Origin: Fodinibius salsisoli
GTDB lineage: Bacteria > Bacteroidota > Rhodothermia > Balneolales > Balneolaceae
NCBI RefSeq assembly: GCF_026229185.1
Contig: NZ_JAGGJA010000004.1
Span: 1-64,000 of the forward strand
Length of the DNA: 64,000 bases
Direction of reading: 5' to 3'
The position numbers and the translations under genes were made by a program. The stretch's first letter is position 1; each line of letters begins with the position of its first letter. The notes under the pieces were generated by a model. The model was given only the letters and a program-made list of their open reading frames with translations. It was not told the DNA's origin and ran no database searches. Shown piece after piece: positions 7,467-15,470 of the stretch.

Positions 7467-8096
7467 ATAAGCCGAAAGGATATTGATGGTATGGAAAAGG
7501 TTCCCCGGCTTAAGCTAATCAACGGCCTCTCAGGGTTTAAAAGTGCAAACTTGGTAGGCACACGGAATGAGGGTGGGGTTGAGAACTTAGCGGTGTTTAG
7601 CTCAGTTATTCACTTAGGATCGACCCCGCCGCTTCTTGGCAGTATCTTACGACCTAATACTGTTCCCTGGCATACCTGGGATAATATTAAGTCATAAGGT
7701 TGGTACACGATAAATCATGTTAACGTCGATATATACGAGCGGAGCCATAACACTTCCGGAAAATATCGCGAAGACATATCCGAGTTTGGTGCATGTAATT
7801 TGACCCCTTGGTATTCGGAGCAATGCCGGGCACCGTATGTTGCCGAATCAAAAATAAAGATTGGTCTCAAACCTGTGGAACAGCATCTGATTGAAGCAAA
7901 TAATACCATGTTGCTTGTAGGTTCAATTCAGGAGATAAGGCTTCGAGAGGAGTTACTGGGTACTGATGGATCGCTCGACATCGAAAAAGCGGGTACCGTA
8001 GCAATTAGTGCACTGGACGGATATCATAAAACCGAGGTTTTGGATAAGCTGGATTACGTTCGGGTAGACCCAAAAGATAGAAGAGCGGATCAATAG
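7467..8096 (+). pseudogene. Flavin reductase-like gene with an in-frame stop
   Basis: A single frame encodes a flavin reductase (FMN-binding split-barrel) protein: ISRKDIDGMEKVPRLKLING, GFKSANLVGT, NLAVFSSVIHLGSTPPLLG, ILRPNTVPWHTWDNIK, then a TAA at 7695-7697, and straight on in the same frame with GWYTINHVNVDIYERSH, SEFGACNLTPWYSEQC, KIKIGLKPVEQH, LDIEKAGTVAISALDGYHK. The stop replaces a residue in the conserved NIK-E-T-GxYTIN segment. Homologous residues also continue upstream of the ATG at 7491 without a good start codon. The enzyme would bind FMN and reduce it or act as an oxidoreductase; here it is probably inactive. Confidence 0.75.
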
Positions 8097-8570
8097 CTTT
8101 AGTTCTGTTCATACCCGATCCTTGGCCTCCTCCAATATCATCTCCATCCATGTTGTATGAAACCGAAATTATGTACTTATAATAACGAACTGAGACATCC
8201 ATTTCCTGATCATCAAACGAGGCCCCAAATTCGGAGATAAGTCAAACTGTGGTATCTTGATTTTCCATCTTGAGGGATAAACCGATTGGCCGTTTGGGTG
8301 TTCTCAGGTACACAATATTTCGAATGTGTTACGTCGCTAACATCGGTTAATAGGACAGCTTTATTTTTCAGCCTGTTTTGAAATCGAGTAGTTCTGGTAA
8401 CCCTTACGCTGCCCAGCCCAACTTTTCAGTTTCTTTTTGCCTTTTGAGTTAGCACTTTTCACTCTTAGTCTTTGGGTTGCATTATTTAAAAATAGGTGTC
8501 GCCCAAAACATGGTCGTCCTTATTTTTTCCACTAAGAGCGGGAAACTGATATTGAAATACAATGATTGGA
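8097..8570 (-). other. Largely gene-free stretch with fragmentary frames
   Basis: A minus-strand frame (about 8100-8240) reads EFGASFDDQEMDVSVRYYKY and IGGGQGSGMNRTK but has a stop just upstream and runs into the flavin-reductase remnant; it may be a gene scrap. Another scrap is described at 8361-8507. No complete gene is visible. Confidence 0.35.
8361..8507 (-). pseudogene. Possible degraded copy of the Lys-rich ORF at 5645
   Basis: The minus-strand frame ending at the TAA at 8361 reads NATQRLRVKSANSKGKKK then LKSWAGQRKGYQNY. It aligns without large gaps to NDANQKFYTKFVNSKSPKKK then QKSRAEQRSIYEE of the protein at 5645-5953 (shared N-A-x-Q, K-x-x-N-S-K, K-K-K, K-S-x-A-x-Q-R-x-x-Y). There is no start codon and the HTH part is absent. 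The similarity is short and partly low-complexity, so this is tentative. Confidence 0.25.
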
Positions 8571-9218
8571 TTAGGAAGATCTGAAAATAAGCCCCCAGTC
8601 GCCGTCTTTCTTCCATGCTTTGCCTACATAGGTTCCAAATACAGTAATTTTTTCCCATTTTTCCGGGGTAATGGTGATAGGATCATAGGCCGGATTCTCT
8701 GGGTAAAGGATAATGCCATCCGATTTACGCTGAATGGTTTTGAGCGTGGTTTCTCCATGGTAATCAATGGCTCCAATCTCTCCATCCTGAGGGGGGCGTG
8801 GATCAATGATAATATACTCACCATCTCTTATATCCGCATCAATCATGCTCTCTCCATCGACGATAAGCGCAAAATAATGGTCAGACTTTGAAGGATGTAT
8901 CTCTACCGGCAGGTGGCCGAGGTTCTCGCTGATAGCCTCATGCATGGCTCCGGCAGCTATACGGCCCTTCACAGGAATACCGGGGTAAAAGCCCTTAAGT
9001 TGTGAACGTTTGGTAGGATGCACATCATAATTTCCACGTCCCTGTTTAATCAGGTAGTTCTTGCGTTTCAGCGAGCTAAGATGTTGGTAGATGCTATTGG
9101 TAGAGCTGTAGTCAAACTTTTCCTGCATATCAGCATAGGAGGGAAATTGGTTATAGTCTTCCAGATAATTAAGGAGATATTCCCAAAGCTGTTGTTGTTT
9201 GTCAGTCAATGATTTCAT
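8571..9218 (-). CDS. lexA: LexA-like S24 family repressor
   Basis: A 215-residue protein of the LexA type. The N-terminal ~75 residues form a winged-helix DNA-binding domain (LTDKQQQLWEYLLNYLEDYN, then YSSTNSIYQHLSSLKRKNYL). A linker leads to the self-cleavage site in GRIAAGAMHEA (Ala-Gly bond), and the C-terminal peptidase domain has the catalytic Ser in VDGESM and Lys in TTLKTI. Bacterial LexA represses the SOS regulon and cleaves itself on RecA filaments. The ATG at 9218 starts at the conserved LTDKQ helix; an upstream TTG at 9236 only adds six unmatched residues. No SOS partner (imuB, dnaE2, dinB) adjoins, so it could be an SOS master or a specialised S24 regulator. A CATG-N8-CATG element lies upstream. 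Confidence 0.85.
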   Translation of the reverse strand: MKSLTDKQQQLWEYLLNYLEDYNQFPSYADMQEKFDYSSTNSIYQHLSSLKRKNYLIKQGRGNYDVHPTKRSQLKGFYPGIPVKGRIAAGAMHEAISENLGHLPVEIHPSKSDHYFALIVDGESMIDADIRDGEYIIIDPRPPQDGEIGAIDYHGETTLKTIQRKSDGIILYPENPAYDPITITPEKWEKITVFGTYVGKAWKKDGDWGLIFRSS

Positions 9219-9240
9219 AAGAGGCAATGATAACAAAAAA

Positions 9241-9256
9241 CATGAAATAATACATG
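9241..9256 (-). promoter_or_regulatory. Possible operator upstream of the lexA-like gene
   Basis: CATG-AAATAATA-CATG, a pair of CATG half-sites 8 bp apart, lies 22 bp upstream of the lexA-like start. The octamer CATGAAAT is also repeated directly (9241 and 9253). On the minus strand TATTAT within the spacer could be a -10. Position suits autoregulation, but the motif is not one I know for LexA. The rest of 9257-9512 shows no gene. Confidence 0.3.
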
Positions 9257-9512
9257 AAATGATGAAGAGCTGATTGTAGTCAAAATCATGTCTGATTGGG
9301 GAATAAAATTAGTAGCTCAAAGCGCGTTGTGTCTGGGGCTAAACCCAGAACTTTCCAAATAGAACTTCATTTAGATTAAGGGGGGCAACTATATACAGTC
9401 AATGAAATGATGATATATCAGGAGATGCAAACATCACTTATTAATTCGTTATTCCAGAAGTGTATTGTAGAAAAGTCTAAACCATTGGTGGAAATTGATG
9501 AAACGATCAAAA

Positions 9513-9540
9513 CAGCCCATCCATAAGTATGGACGGGCTG
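9513..9540 (-). terminator. Intrinsic terminator of the 9568-10311 gene
   Basis: CAGCCC-TCCATA pairs with TATGGA-GGGCTG around a 2-nt loop (9513-9540). On the minus strand it is followed by TTTTG, 28 bp after the stop codon of the exported protein gene. Confidence 0.75.
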
Positions 9541-9567
9541 ACGGGCTTTAGCTTATATTGGAAGCGT

Positions 9568-10311
9568 TTAGTTTTGTTGGGTACTGATATCTGTAAGCCG
9601 ATTTCTTAAACCGACTTTGCTCATAGATACACTCAATTCATAATCATCCAAAAACAATTGCCAGGTGCCTTCGCCATGTGTAGTAATAAAGCGTTGCCTT
9701 AACTCGCTGGATTCATCCAGCTCAGCAAGTCCTGTATCCAGGGAGCTGACAATGGCCACCTGACCCTGCCCGTGGAGTTGTCGCTGATATACATTATAGC
9801 GGCCATCAAACCCTTGTTCCGTGTTGGCTTCATACCAGTCATCAAGCATACGAGTAAACCGGGCCATTTCTCCCGATTTAATGTGATATACGGTTACAAT
9901 AGACATTTCTGTTGGAGTATCAGATTCATTTTGAGCATACTTGTTCATATGCTTCCACCATTCCACGTCAATAGTCCCCACCAGTAATGGCTGCACATTA
10001 TCCAGCCAATCTTTTCCATGAGCGTCGGTATATTCAACGTTTTCATGCTCTGTCCAGGTCATAGGCCCTTCTACTCCTTGATAAGTGCCACTGTAGGGGC
10101 CTGACTCCATATAAAAGGCATAAACCGGTGACTCTTGGTGGAATTTTTGGTTATGATCTTCCCAAGCCTGTTCAAACTCTTGTACTTTGTCATTTTCAGC
10201 TGTCAATCGGTATAAAACATAAATTTGGTTTTCATCGGATGTGTCCTGTGCTGTGACGCCCAATGCCCCAAAAATAAAAACCACTCCCACAAAGCTTATT
10301 ATTCTTTTCAC
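9568..10311 (-). CDS. Exported protein of unknown function with two similar halves
   Basis: A 247-residue protein with a clear signal peptide (MKRIISFVGVVFIFGALGVT, cut after AQ). The mature part seems to hold two related modules: IYVLYRLTAENDKVQEFEQA..WEDH (about 30-52) and SIVTVYHIKSGEMARFTRML..WYEA (about 138-163). Each is a beta strand followed by a helix, as in dimeric alpha/beta-barrel (ABM/NIPSNAP-like) proteins. No catalytic motif is recognised. It stands alone, with its own terminator downstream. Confidence 0.75.
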   Translation of the reverse strand: MKRIISFVGVVFIFGALGVTAQDTSDENQIYVLYRLTAENDKVQEFEQAWEDHNQKFHQESPVYAFYMESGPYSGTYQGVEGPMTWTEHENVEYTDAHGKDWLDNVQPLLVGTIDVEWWKHMNKYAQNESDTPTEMSIVTVYHIKSGEMARFTRMLDDWYEANTEQGFDGRYNVYQRQLHGQGQVAIVSSLDTGLAELDESSELRQRFITTHGEGTWQLFLDDYELSVSMSKVGLRNRLTDISTQQN

Positions 10312-10737
10312 ATCTAACCCCTATGATTATGTTATATTTAATATGATACGTTAGTTCTTCAAGGGGTTATTTGCAATTTTATCGGATAAATTTTGTATGA
10401 ATAACAACATTATGGGTGTAAATACCCATGCTCATCTAAGTATAATCTCTTACTATTTTCCCTTACTCAGTCCAAAATAGTATCTAATGTTGGATGTTCA
10501 GCATAATAGTGCAGAACCAAACTAAGCCTGATAAAAAACAAGCCGCCCGGCTGATATACAATCCTGAATATCAGTTATGATTGCATATTTATTATGTCAA
10601 AAATAGATAACAGGGGACTTTTTGCTCAAGAGTGAGAGAGATAGGGCTCTTTGCTTATGTTTTTTGTTAATATTGCTGCCAATTTGATGATGAAATATAC
10701 TGTATGCGCTTTTAATGAGGTCCTTAATTGAGAAGAA
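10312..10737 (+). other. Gene-free intergenic region
   Basis: AT-rich sequence between two minus-strand genes. I see no reading frame, tRNA or strong hairpin; only a weak CAAGAG/CTCTTTG pairing near 10626-10652. Confidence 0.4.
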
Positions 10738-10983
10738 TCAATAAATAATTAAAGCTTCCTTTTCGTGCTTGTTGAGCTGTTTAATTTCATATTCTCGCTG
10801 ACAGGCTTTGGAACGATTAGGATGTTCTTCAACAAATACGACTTCTTTTGGCTCATGGGCTTGTAGGTACTTGGCCCCATTACCCCGCCTGTGTTGATGC
10901 CAACGCCGTATTACATTATTTGTACTACCCGTATAAAGACTGCCATTGGTGCAGCGTATCATGTATACAAACCAATTTCTCAT
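10738..10983 (-). CDS. Small GIY-YIG nuclease-family protein
   Basis: An 81-residue stand-alone GIY-YIG domain of the YhbQ/UPF0213 type. It shows FVYMIRC, GSLYTGSTNNVIRRWHQHRRG (second Tyr and catalytic Arg), GAKYLQAHEPKEVVFVEEH and the Glu/Lys-rich C-terminal helix RSKACQREYEIKQLNKHEKE (metal-binding Glu). Length is normal for the family. These proteins are presumed DNA nucleases, but most stand-alone members have no proven role. It is monocistronic. Compare the truncated relative at 6024-6191. Confidence 0.85.
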   Translation of the reverse strand: MRNWFVYMIRCTNGSLYTGSTNNVIRRWHQHRRGNGAKYLQAHEPKEVVFVEEHPNRSKACQREYEIKQLNKHEKEALIIY

Positions 10984-11520
10984 AAAGCTATGTAATACGT
11001 TCCAAATTTTATTGAAGAACCCAAAGTAAGTCGAGTATAATCAGTTTTTATGAATAGTAACAGTTAAGGTAGTTACCGATCATGTTGGGGGGCTTCTAAA
11101 GCCATGCATACCGTATAAAATGGAATATTTTATCAGAAAGGTGATATAATAAATTTGGCTTAGAATCTATAACCTTAAGTTCAAATGTCCATTGATAGTT
11201 AGTAATTGGGTTCCATTTAGGAGTAAATTTTTATTGGAATTTTTTTCACAAAAAAGGTAATGTTCACTGACCTTGTAATATAGGTCATGGCTTAAAATAA
11301 ACTCCCATCAAATATTGAACCTGTTTATAAAGGTTTTCTTCAATTTTCTGGGGATTGGGACTTCTTTTGGAAAGATAATCCGGATTCGTATACAAGAGCA
11401 TTATACGCAGACTCTTATCCCGGGCAAATCTTCCAGTTTGTATGTGACTAAATTACCTGTGACTATAACGGAGGATTTATAGCACAAATATAAACTGCTC
11501 ACTTTCTAAATCAGCTTTCT
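10984..11520 (+). other. Gene-free intergenic region
   Basis: AT-rich sequence upstream of the Sel1-repeat gene. Presumably holds its promoter and that of the divergent GIY-YIG gene; I could not assign a convincing promoter or any reading frame. Confidence 0.4.
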
Positions 11521-12468
11521 ATGAGATTTTCATTATTGATATTTGTCTTTGCCTTGACTTGTACGGCTGCCAGTGCCCAGGAACATACTCAAATGGGGCG
11601 GAAGATGTTTGAAAAAGGAATGACCCATTTTTATAAACTGGAGTATGATCAAGCTCACAGCCAGTTTAAAAAAGCAGTTAATACGGGATATAAATATGCC
11701 TACTTTTTCCTGGGCTACCTGAATCAGGAGGGCTATGGTAATTTAGAACAGAACCATGACCTGGCCTATTCCTATTATAAGAAGGGCGTTTCTGCAGGGG
11801 ATCCCAAGGCATATTATGGTCTTGGCCATATACATTTTAATACTAAGAGCGATGATATTGAATTTGATGTCAGTTTAGGCAAACGTTACTTGCGCCGTGC
11901 ATGGGACCCAATGTACGGGGAGGCTTCTGCCGGCGAGCCTTTTTGGCAATATATAGTGGGTGGAATATACTGTCAGTATCAAACAGTAGGTAAACCTCAT
12001 GTAAAAGGTGGATTATTAGAAGGAGGGGATTATTCTAAAAGAGATGATAAAGGGATGAAATGGTATCGAGAATCGGCTGAACAGGGATTTGCGACTGCCC
12101 AACATAGATTAGGATATGTTTATCAGATGGGACTTTGCGGACAAGATAAAAATGATGAGCAAGCTTTCTTCTGGTATCAAGAAGCTGCCGAACAAGGTGT
12201 GCTTAGGGCCCAATCTGAAGTGGCGAATAGCTACATTAATGGAAATGGAGTCGCCAGAGATTATTCTAAAGGCTTGATATTACTCCGGAAAGTTGCAAAT
12301 CAAGGACATGCCGGGTCACAATATAAACTGGGTGTTTATTATGAACAGGGATCGGTAGGTTTGGATAAAGATTTGGTTAAAGCCAAGTACTGGTATAAAA
12401 AAGCAGCTAAGAATGGGAATTGGGTTGCAGAAAATAGGTTAGAAAGACTTGATAATCAGGGGAATTAA
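11521..12468 (+). CDS. Exported Sel1-like repeat (TPR) protein
   Basis: A 315-residue protein with a signal peptide (MRFSLLIFVFALTCTAASA, then QEH) and tandem Sel1-like repeats of about 36 residues. Examples are GYKYAYFFLGYLNQEGYGN, GDPKAYYGLGHIHF, GFATAQHRLGYVYQMG, GVLRAQSEVANSYINGNG and GHAGSQYKLGVYYEQGSVG. Such repeats form alpha-solenoids for protein-protein contact in the periplasm. No catalytic domain. It is monocistronic and faces the phosphatase gene at 12553. Confidence 0.88.
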   Translation: MRFSLLIFVFALTCTAASAQEHTQMGRKMFEKGMTHFYKLEYDQAHSQFKKAVNTGYKYAYFFLGYLNQEGYGNLEQNHDLAYSYYKKGVSAGDPKAYYGLGHIHFNTKSDDIEFDVSLGKRYLRRAWDPMYGEASAGEPFWQYIVGGIYCQYQTVGKPHVKGGLLEGGDYSKRDDKGMKWYRESAEQGFATAQHRLGYVYQMGLCGQDKNDEQAFFWYQEAAEQGVLRAQSEVANSYINGNGVARDYSKGLILLRKVANQGHAGSQYKLGVYYEQGSVGLDKDLVKAKYWYKKAAKNGNWVAENRLERLDNQGN

Positions 12469-12552
12469 CATCGGGTGTAAGTTTTCCTGAATAATGTACT
12501 GCTAACCAGCATTAATATAGTGCCTTTGGTAGAGTTAAAAGGAAATCTTGGT

Positions 12553-13305
12553 TTATCGCTTATAAAACAGTTCGCCCCATGCCATCCGTTTTTCTCCAAC
12601 GCCTTCGTGCGTGGTCGGTCGAAGCCGTTGCAAATTGGTTTGCGCTCCCTCTTTCGCATATCCAAGGTAGCGCAAAAAGGCGTAGCTGATCATTCCGGTG
12701 CGGTGGATGCCCGCCGAGCAGTGCAGGTAGATTCTACCTTGGTTGTCCAAAATATTAATCATTTCGTCGAATAAGGAAGTAAATTCTGACATCCGGTCTT
12801 TTGATGGCGGTTCGGCCGAGCTCATGCCCAGCCAAAGCCATTCCAGTTCTTTCTTTAAGGCTTCTTTTTGAATGACTTTAGCTCCTTCACTTTCAGATAA
12901 CAGAGTAAGAATATGAGTGCCGCCCTGGAGCCGGATATCCGAGATAAGCTTGCTGCCGGGTCGGTGACCAATGGCAAGATGTCCGCCGCTGATAGAAACC
13001 CAGTTGATGGGCTCAATATTATTAAGACGCTTTTGAAGTCCTTTCACCTTGCCAATCAACGGCCCCAGTGTACGGCCCGCCGATGGGTTACTTTTGAGTA
13101 TTTCTTGAAGCCTGGATGTAAAGGTAGTGGCATTTTCCAGTGCCGCCTCTATTCCTTCTTTAAGAGGATCATCCAGCCAGTCTTTTATTTCTGCTTGTAA
13201 CTCTTGAATGGTATTTCCCAACTTTTTTAAATGCTTTTTTGTGATTGGTCGCTTATTAAATGAGATGTGCCAGGTCAGAAAAGGTACTTCTGGGTTTACC
13301 CTCAA
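12553..13305 (-). CDS. Cys-based protein tyrosine/dual-specificity phosphatase-like protein
   Basis: A 250-residue protein. The C-terminal ~130 residues form a DSP/PTP-like domain: INWVSISGGHLAIGHRPG, a strand-loop region (THILTLLSE), and the P-loop IYLHCSAGIHRTGMI, which matches HCxxGxxR(T) with catalytic Cys and Arg. The N-terminal ~110 residues are helical and Lys-rich. It should dephosphorylate phospho-Tyr, phospho-Ser/Thr or a small phosphate ester; the substrate is unknown. Its start overlaps the end of the upstream gene by 50 bp, indicating co-transcription with that unknown protein. Confidence 0.8.
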   Translation of the reverse strand: MRVNPEVPFLTWHISFNKRPITKKHLKKLGNTIQELQAEIKDWLDDPLKEGIEAALENATTFTSRLQEILKSNPSAGRTLGPLIGKVKGLQKRLNNIEPINWVSISGGHLAIGHRPGSKLISDIRLQGGTHILTLLSESEGAKVIQKEALKKELEWLWLGMSSAEPPSKDRMSEFTSLFDEMINILDNQGRIYLHCSAGIHRTGMISYAFLRYLGYAKEGAQTNLQRLRPTTHEGVGEKRMAWGELFYKR

Positions 13306-13783
13306 ATGGGTTTTTCATATTCTCTGACATAACAGCAACATTAATAATAGTCTTTTTATACCACCAGCCACTGAATCGAAAAAGGGAAACGTGCCGTCCA
13401 TTATACATCGCTTGTCCCCATTCGCCGGACGTAAGCGTTAGCACCTGTCGGGGATATTTGCTGCGTTTAGGCGCTCCTCCTTCCATGAAGTCATACTTAT
13501 AGACAACCTTTGCTTTTTCATCTTCCCAGCGAACGTCGAGGCATCGGTATTTCTCCCTCTTACCCAATTTCAAAAGCCGTTGATTAACTTCTTGATCAGG
13601 CTCCGAAAACTGATTCTCTTCACAGTAAGTTACGGTGTGCTCGATCAGGCTGTTATCATATTTTGGTTCAGTTTTGTAAGGTAAAGCCAAGCGATCAGGA
13701 ACCGCATTTCGAAGCGTAGCACCCGAAGCAGAGCGTGATTTTTTTGTCCAGCGGATAGTGATATATTGGATGATTAAAGTCAA
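13256..13783 (-). CDS. Hypothetical protein co-transcribed with the phosphatase
   Basis: A reading frame of about 175 codons with no ATG near the beginning; TTG at 13783 is the first usable start, and the open frame upstream adds hydrophobic residues (SILVAV before LTLIIQYITI), so the N-terminus may be a membrane anchor with a misplaced or lost start. The rest has RWEDEKAKVVYKYDF, PRQVLTLTSGEWGQAMYNGR and FRFSGWWYKKTIINV, which suggests a beta-rich domain. Family not recognised. The last 50 bp overlap the phosphatase gene, so the two products may act together. Confidence 0.55.
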   Translation of the reverse strand: MTLIIQYITIRWTKKSRSASGATLRNAVPDRLALPYKTEPKYDNSLIEHTVTYCEENQFSEPDQEVNQRLLKLGKREKYRCLDVRWEDEKAKVVYKYDFMEGGAPKRSKYPRQVLTLTSGEWGQAMYNGRHVSLFRFSGWWYKKTIINVAVMSENMKNPFEGKPRSTFSDLAHLI

Positions 13784-14053
13784 AACAGCAACTAATATAG
13801 AATAATAGTTAGTCTTAAGCAGTAATAATAAAGATTAGAATAACACTTGCGGGCCTCATGCGAGTAGCATTCGTGCATCTTTTGGGCTTTTGCAAGGCCT
13901 GAAAAGGTTGTAAGATCGTCGATTTTCGTTGTACTTCCAAAGCAGAGATAAAGTTGGTATTTCCAACAATAAAATATCACCGTTGTTAGCACACTGAAAA
14001 AGCAAAGAGCCTATCTTATTTCCCGGGAATCCAGTTAGAGATAAAAAGTGGGT

Positions 14054-14905
14054 TTAATCGGTTTCGATATAATTAGATTGGAAGACACGATATTTAAATA
14101 GGGCTACGACGATACCACCGCCAATGCTATTGCCAATCAGTGCGATGGCAAGGAACCGAATGTAATCCAAAAAGGAGATGGAATCGGAAAATAATAGCGC
14201 ACCAAAAACTTCTATATTACCGACAATGCTGTGGTGGAACCCTCCAAAGCCTATGATAGCAGTAATCATAAAAATCATGGCAAATCGAGTAATGGAATTA
14301 ATGATAGAGTTTAAAAGCCAGGTTAAGAGTCCCATTAGCCATCCGGCTATAACGGCGCTTAAAAAGATCACCTCACTGTTATAGCTCAAAACGTGTTCTC
14401 CAATTTCGGCCATTGTCTGGTGGGTAAAGAGGTTGAGCTCGGGAGCTAAGTAGCTGATAAAGAAAACGAAAATTATACCACCGATTACATTGCCTATAAT
14501 GACGTCGGTCCATACCCGAAGTAGTTGCCATGCGCTCCGTTGACCGTTTAAGACAGGTAATACCAAAATAGATGTTTGTTCGGTAAATAAGGCGGATTTC
14601 CCCACGATGACCATAATAAATCCTGCAGGGTATACAATGCTGAATAACTTATAGATAGCATTGTCGGGAATAGTGCCATGCAGGAAAAAATACAATGCAC
14701 AGACCAGCAAGTAGCTGAAGCCTATCTCTAATCCAGCGACAATAGAGCTGAGAAATACCGTTTTATTCTGTAAGGAAAACATGGCTTCGCCTTCATGGAT
14801 AACAGTGCTGAGGATGTCGCTATAACTTTTGGAAGTCTTGGCGTCTTTGGCCTTTTCCTGCAGTCGTTTCTGATGGGGAGCCTGGTTGTTTTTTTCGGTT
14901 TTCAT
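14054..14905 (-). CDS. Formate/nitrite transporter (FNT) family channel, YfdC-like
   Basis: A 283-residue protein with a charged cytoplasmic N-terminus (about 1-45) and six hydrophobic segments, in the FNT fold. Family-like stretches are FSLQNKTVFLSSIVAGLEIGF, GKSALFTEQTSILVLPVLNG, GNVIGGIIFVFFI, and GFHHSIVGNIEVFGALLF. The FTEQT stretch and the HHSI motif resemble the YfdC branch rather than FocA/NirC. Substrate is a small monovalent anion or weak acid, not identifiable here. It stands alone. Confidence 0.85.
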   Translation of the reverse strand: MKTEKNNQAPHQKRLQEKAKDAKTSKSYSDILSTVIHEGEAMFSLQNKTVFLSSIVAGLEIGFSYLLVCALYFFLHGTIPDNAIYKLFSIVYPAGFIMVIVGKSALFTEQTSILVLPVLNGQRSAWQLLRVWTDVIIGNVIGGIIFVFFISYLAPELNLFTHQTMAEIGEHVLSYNSEVIFLSAVIAGWLMGLLTWLLNSIINSITRFAMIFMITAIIGFGGFHHSIVGNIEVFGALLFSDSISFLDYIRFLAIALIGNSIGGGIVVALFKYRVFQSNYIETD

Positions 14906-15470
14906 ATACTATTTATCTGAGTATTTCTGAGCTGGAAAACGTAATAGGGCTGTGATGTAGAACGAGTAGCCGAGAACTTACCAAGTCCAAAGGTGGCTTA
15001 CAAGTGAAATAAAAACCGCATTTATTACTTGTCTAAGCATATGTTCCGTATTAAAACACCGGTGACAGGTATTCTGAAATCTGGTTATGAGCAGCAAATT
15101 GACCATTCAATGGATGGCAGGGCACTGCTGGTTTTCCAACTGAAAGGATCGCTATAGCAATACGTAGCGGTTATTCTAGGCTTGGTTGGATTATAATTCT
15201 CGGGCTTTAAGAATCAGCCTTTTTCAGGCACAGGAGAATGTTCATCAAAAAAAAACGGAATAACGTAGATTAATTTTCAGTTAGATAAACAAATAGTTGT
15301 TCACTTTGTCATATATGGTGAAATCAAAGAAATTGATAGCGGTTTAAAATATCCTAATTTGCATAAGAAACTATCTTCAATTAATATTTTAGCAATTATA
15401 ATTGGATGGTAAACTTTCAGTCCAATTACTTGGTAACTGTAAAATAAATAAAGGGATAGGGTGATAGGGT
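14906..15470 (+). other. Gene-free intergenic region
   Basis: Between the divergent FNT and beta-helix genes. One 38-codon frame (15041-15157, MFRIKTPVTGILKSGYEQ) exists without supporting evidence. No strong hairpin or RNA gene seen. Confidence 0.35.

Noticed and set aside
8005-8202. Minus-strand 65-codon frame with GGGQGSGMNRTK
   Set aside because: It overlaps the flavin-reductase remnant, has a stop just upstream of the protein-like part, and matches no family I know.
10639-14018. Similar GATAGG(G)CTCTTTGCTT strings at about 10640 (plus) and 14000 (minus)
   Set aside because: Only two short, imperfect copies in gaps; no flanking structure, so chance is likely.
15041-15157. 38-codon frame MFRIKTPVTGILKSG
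   Set aside because: No ribosome site, no homology clue and too short to support.
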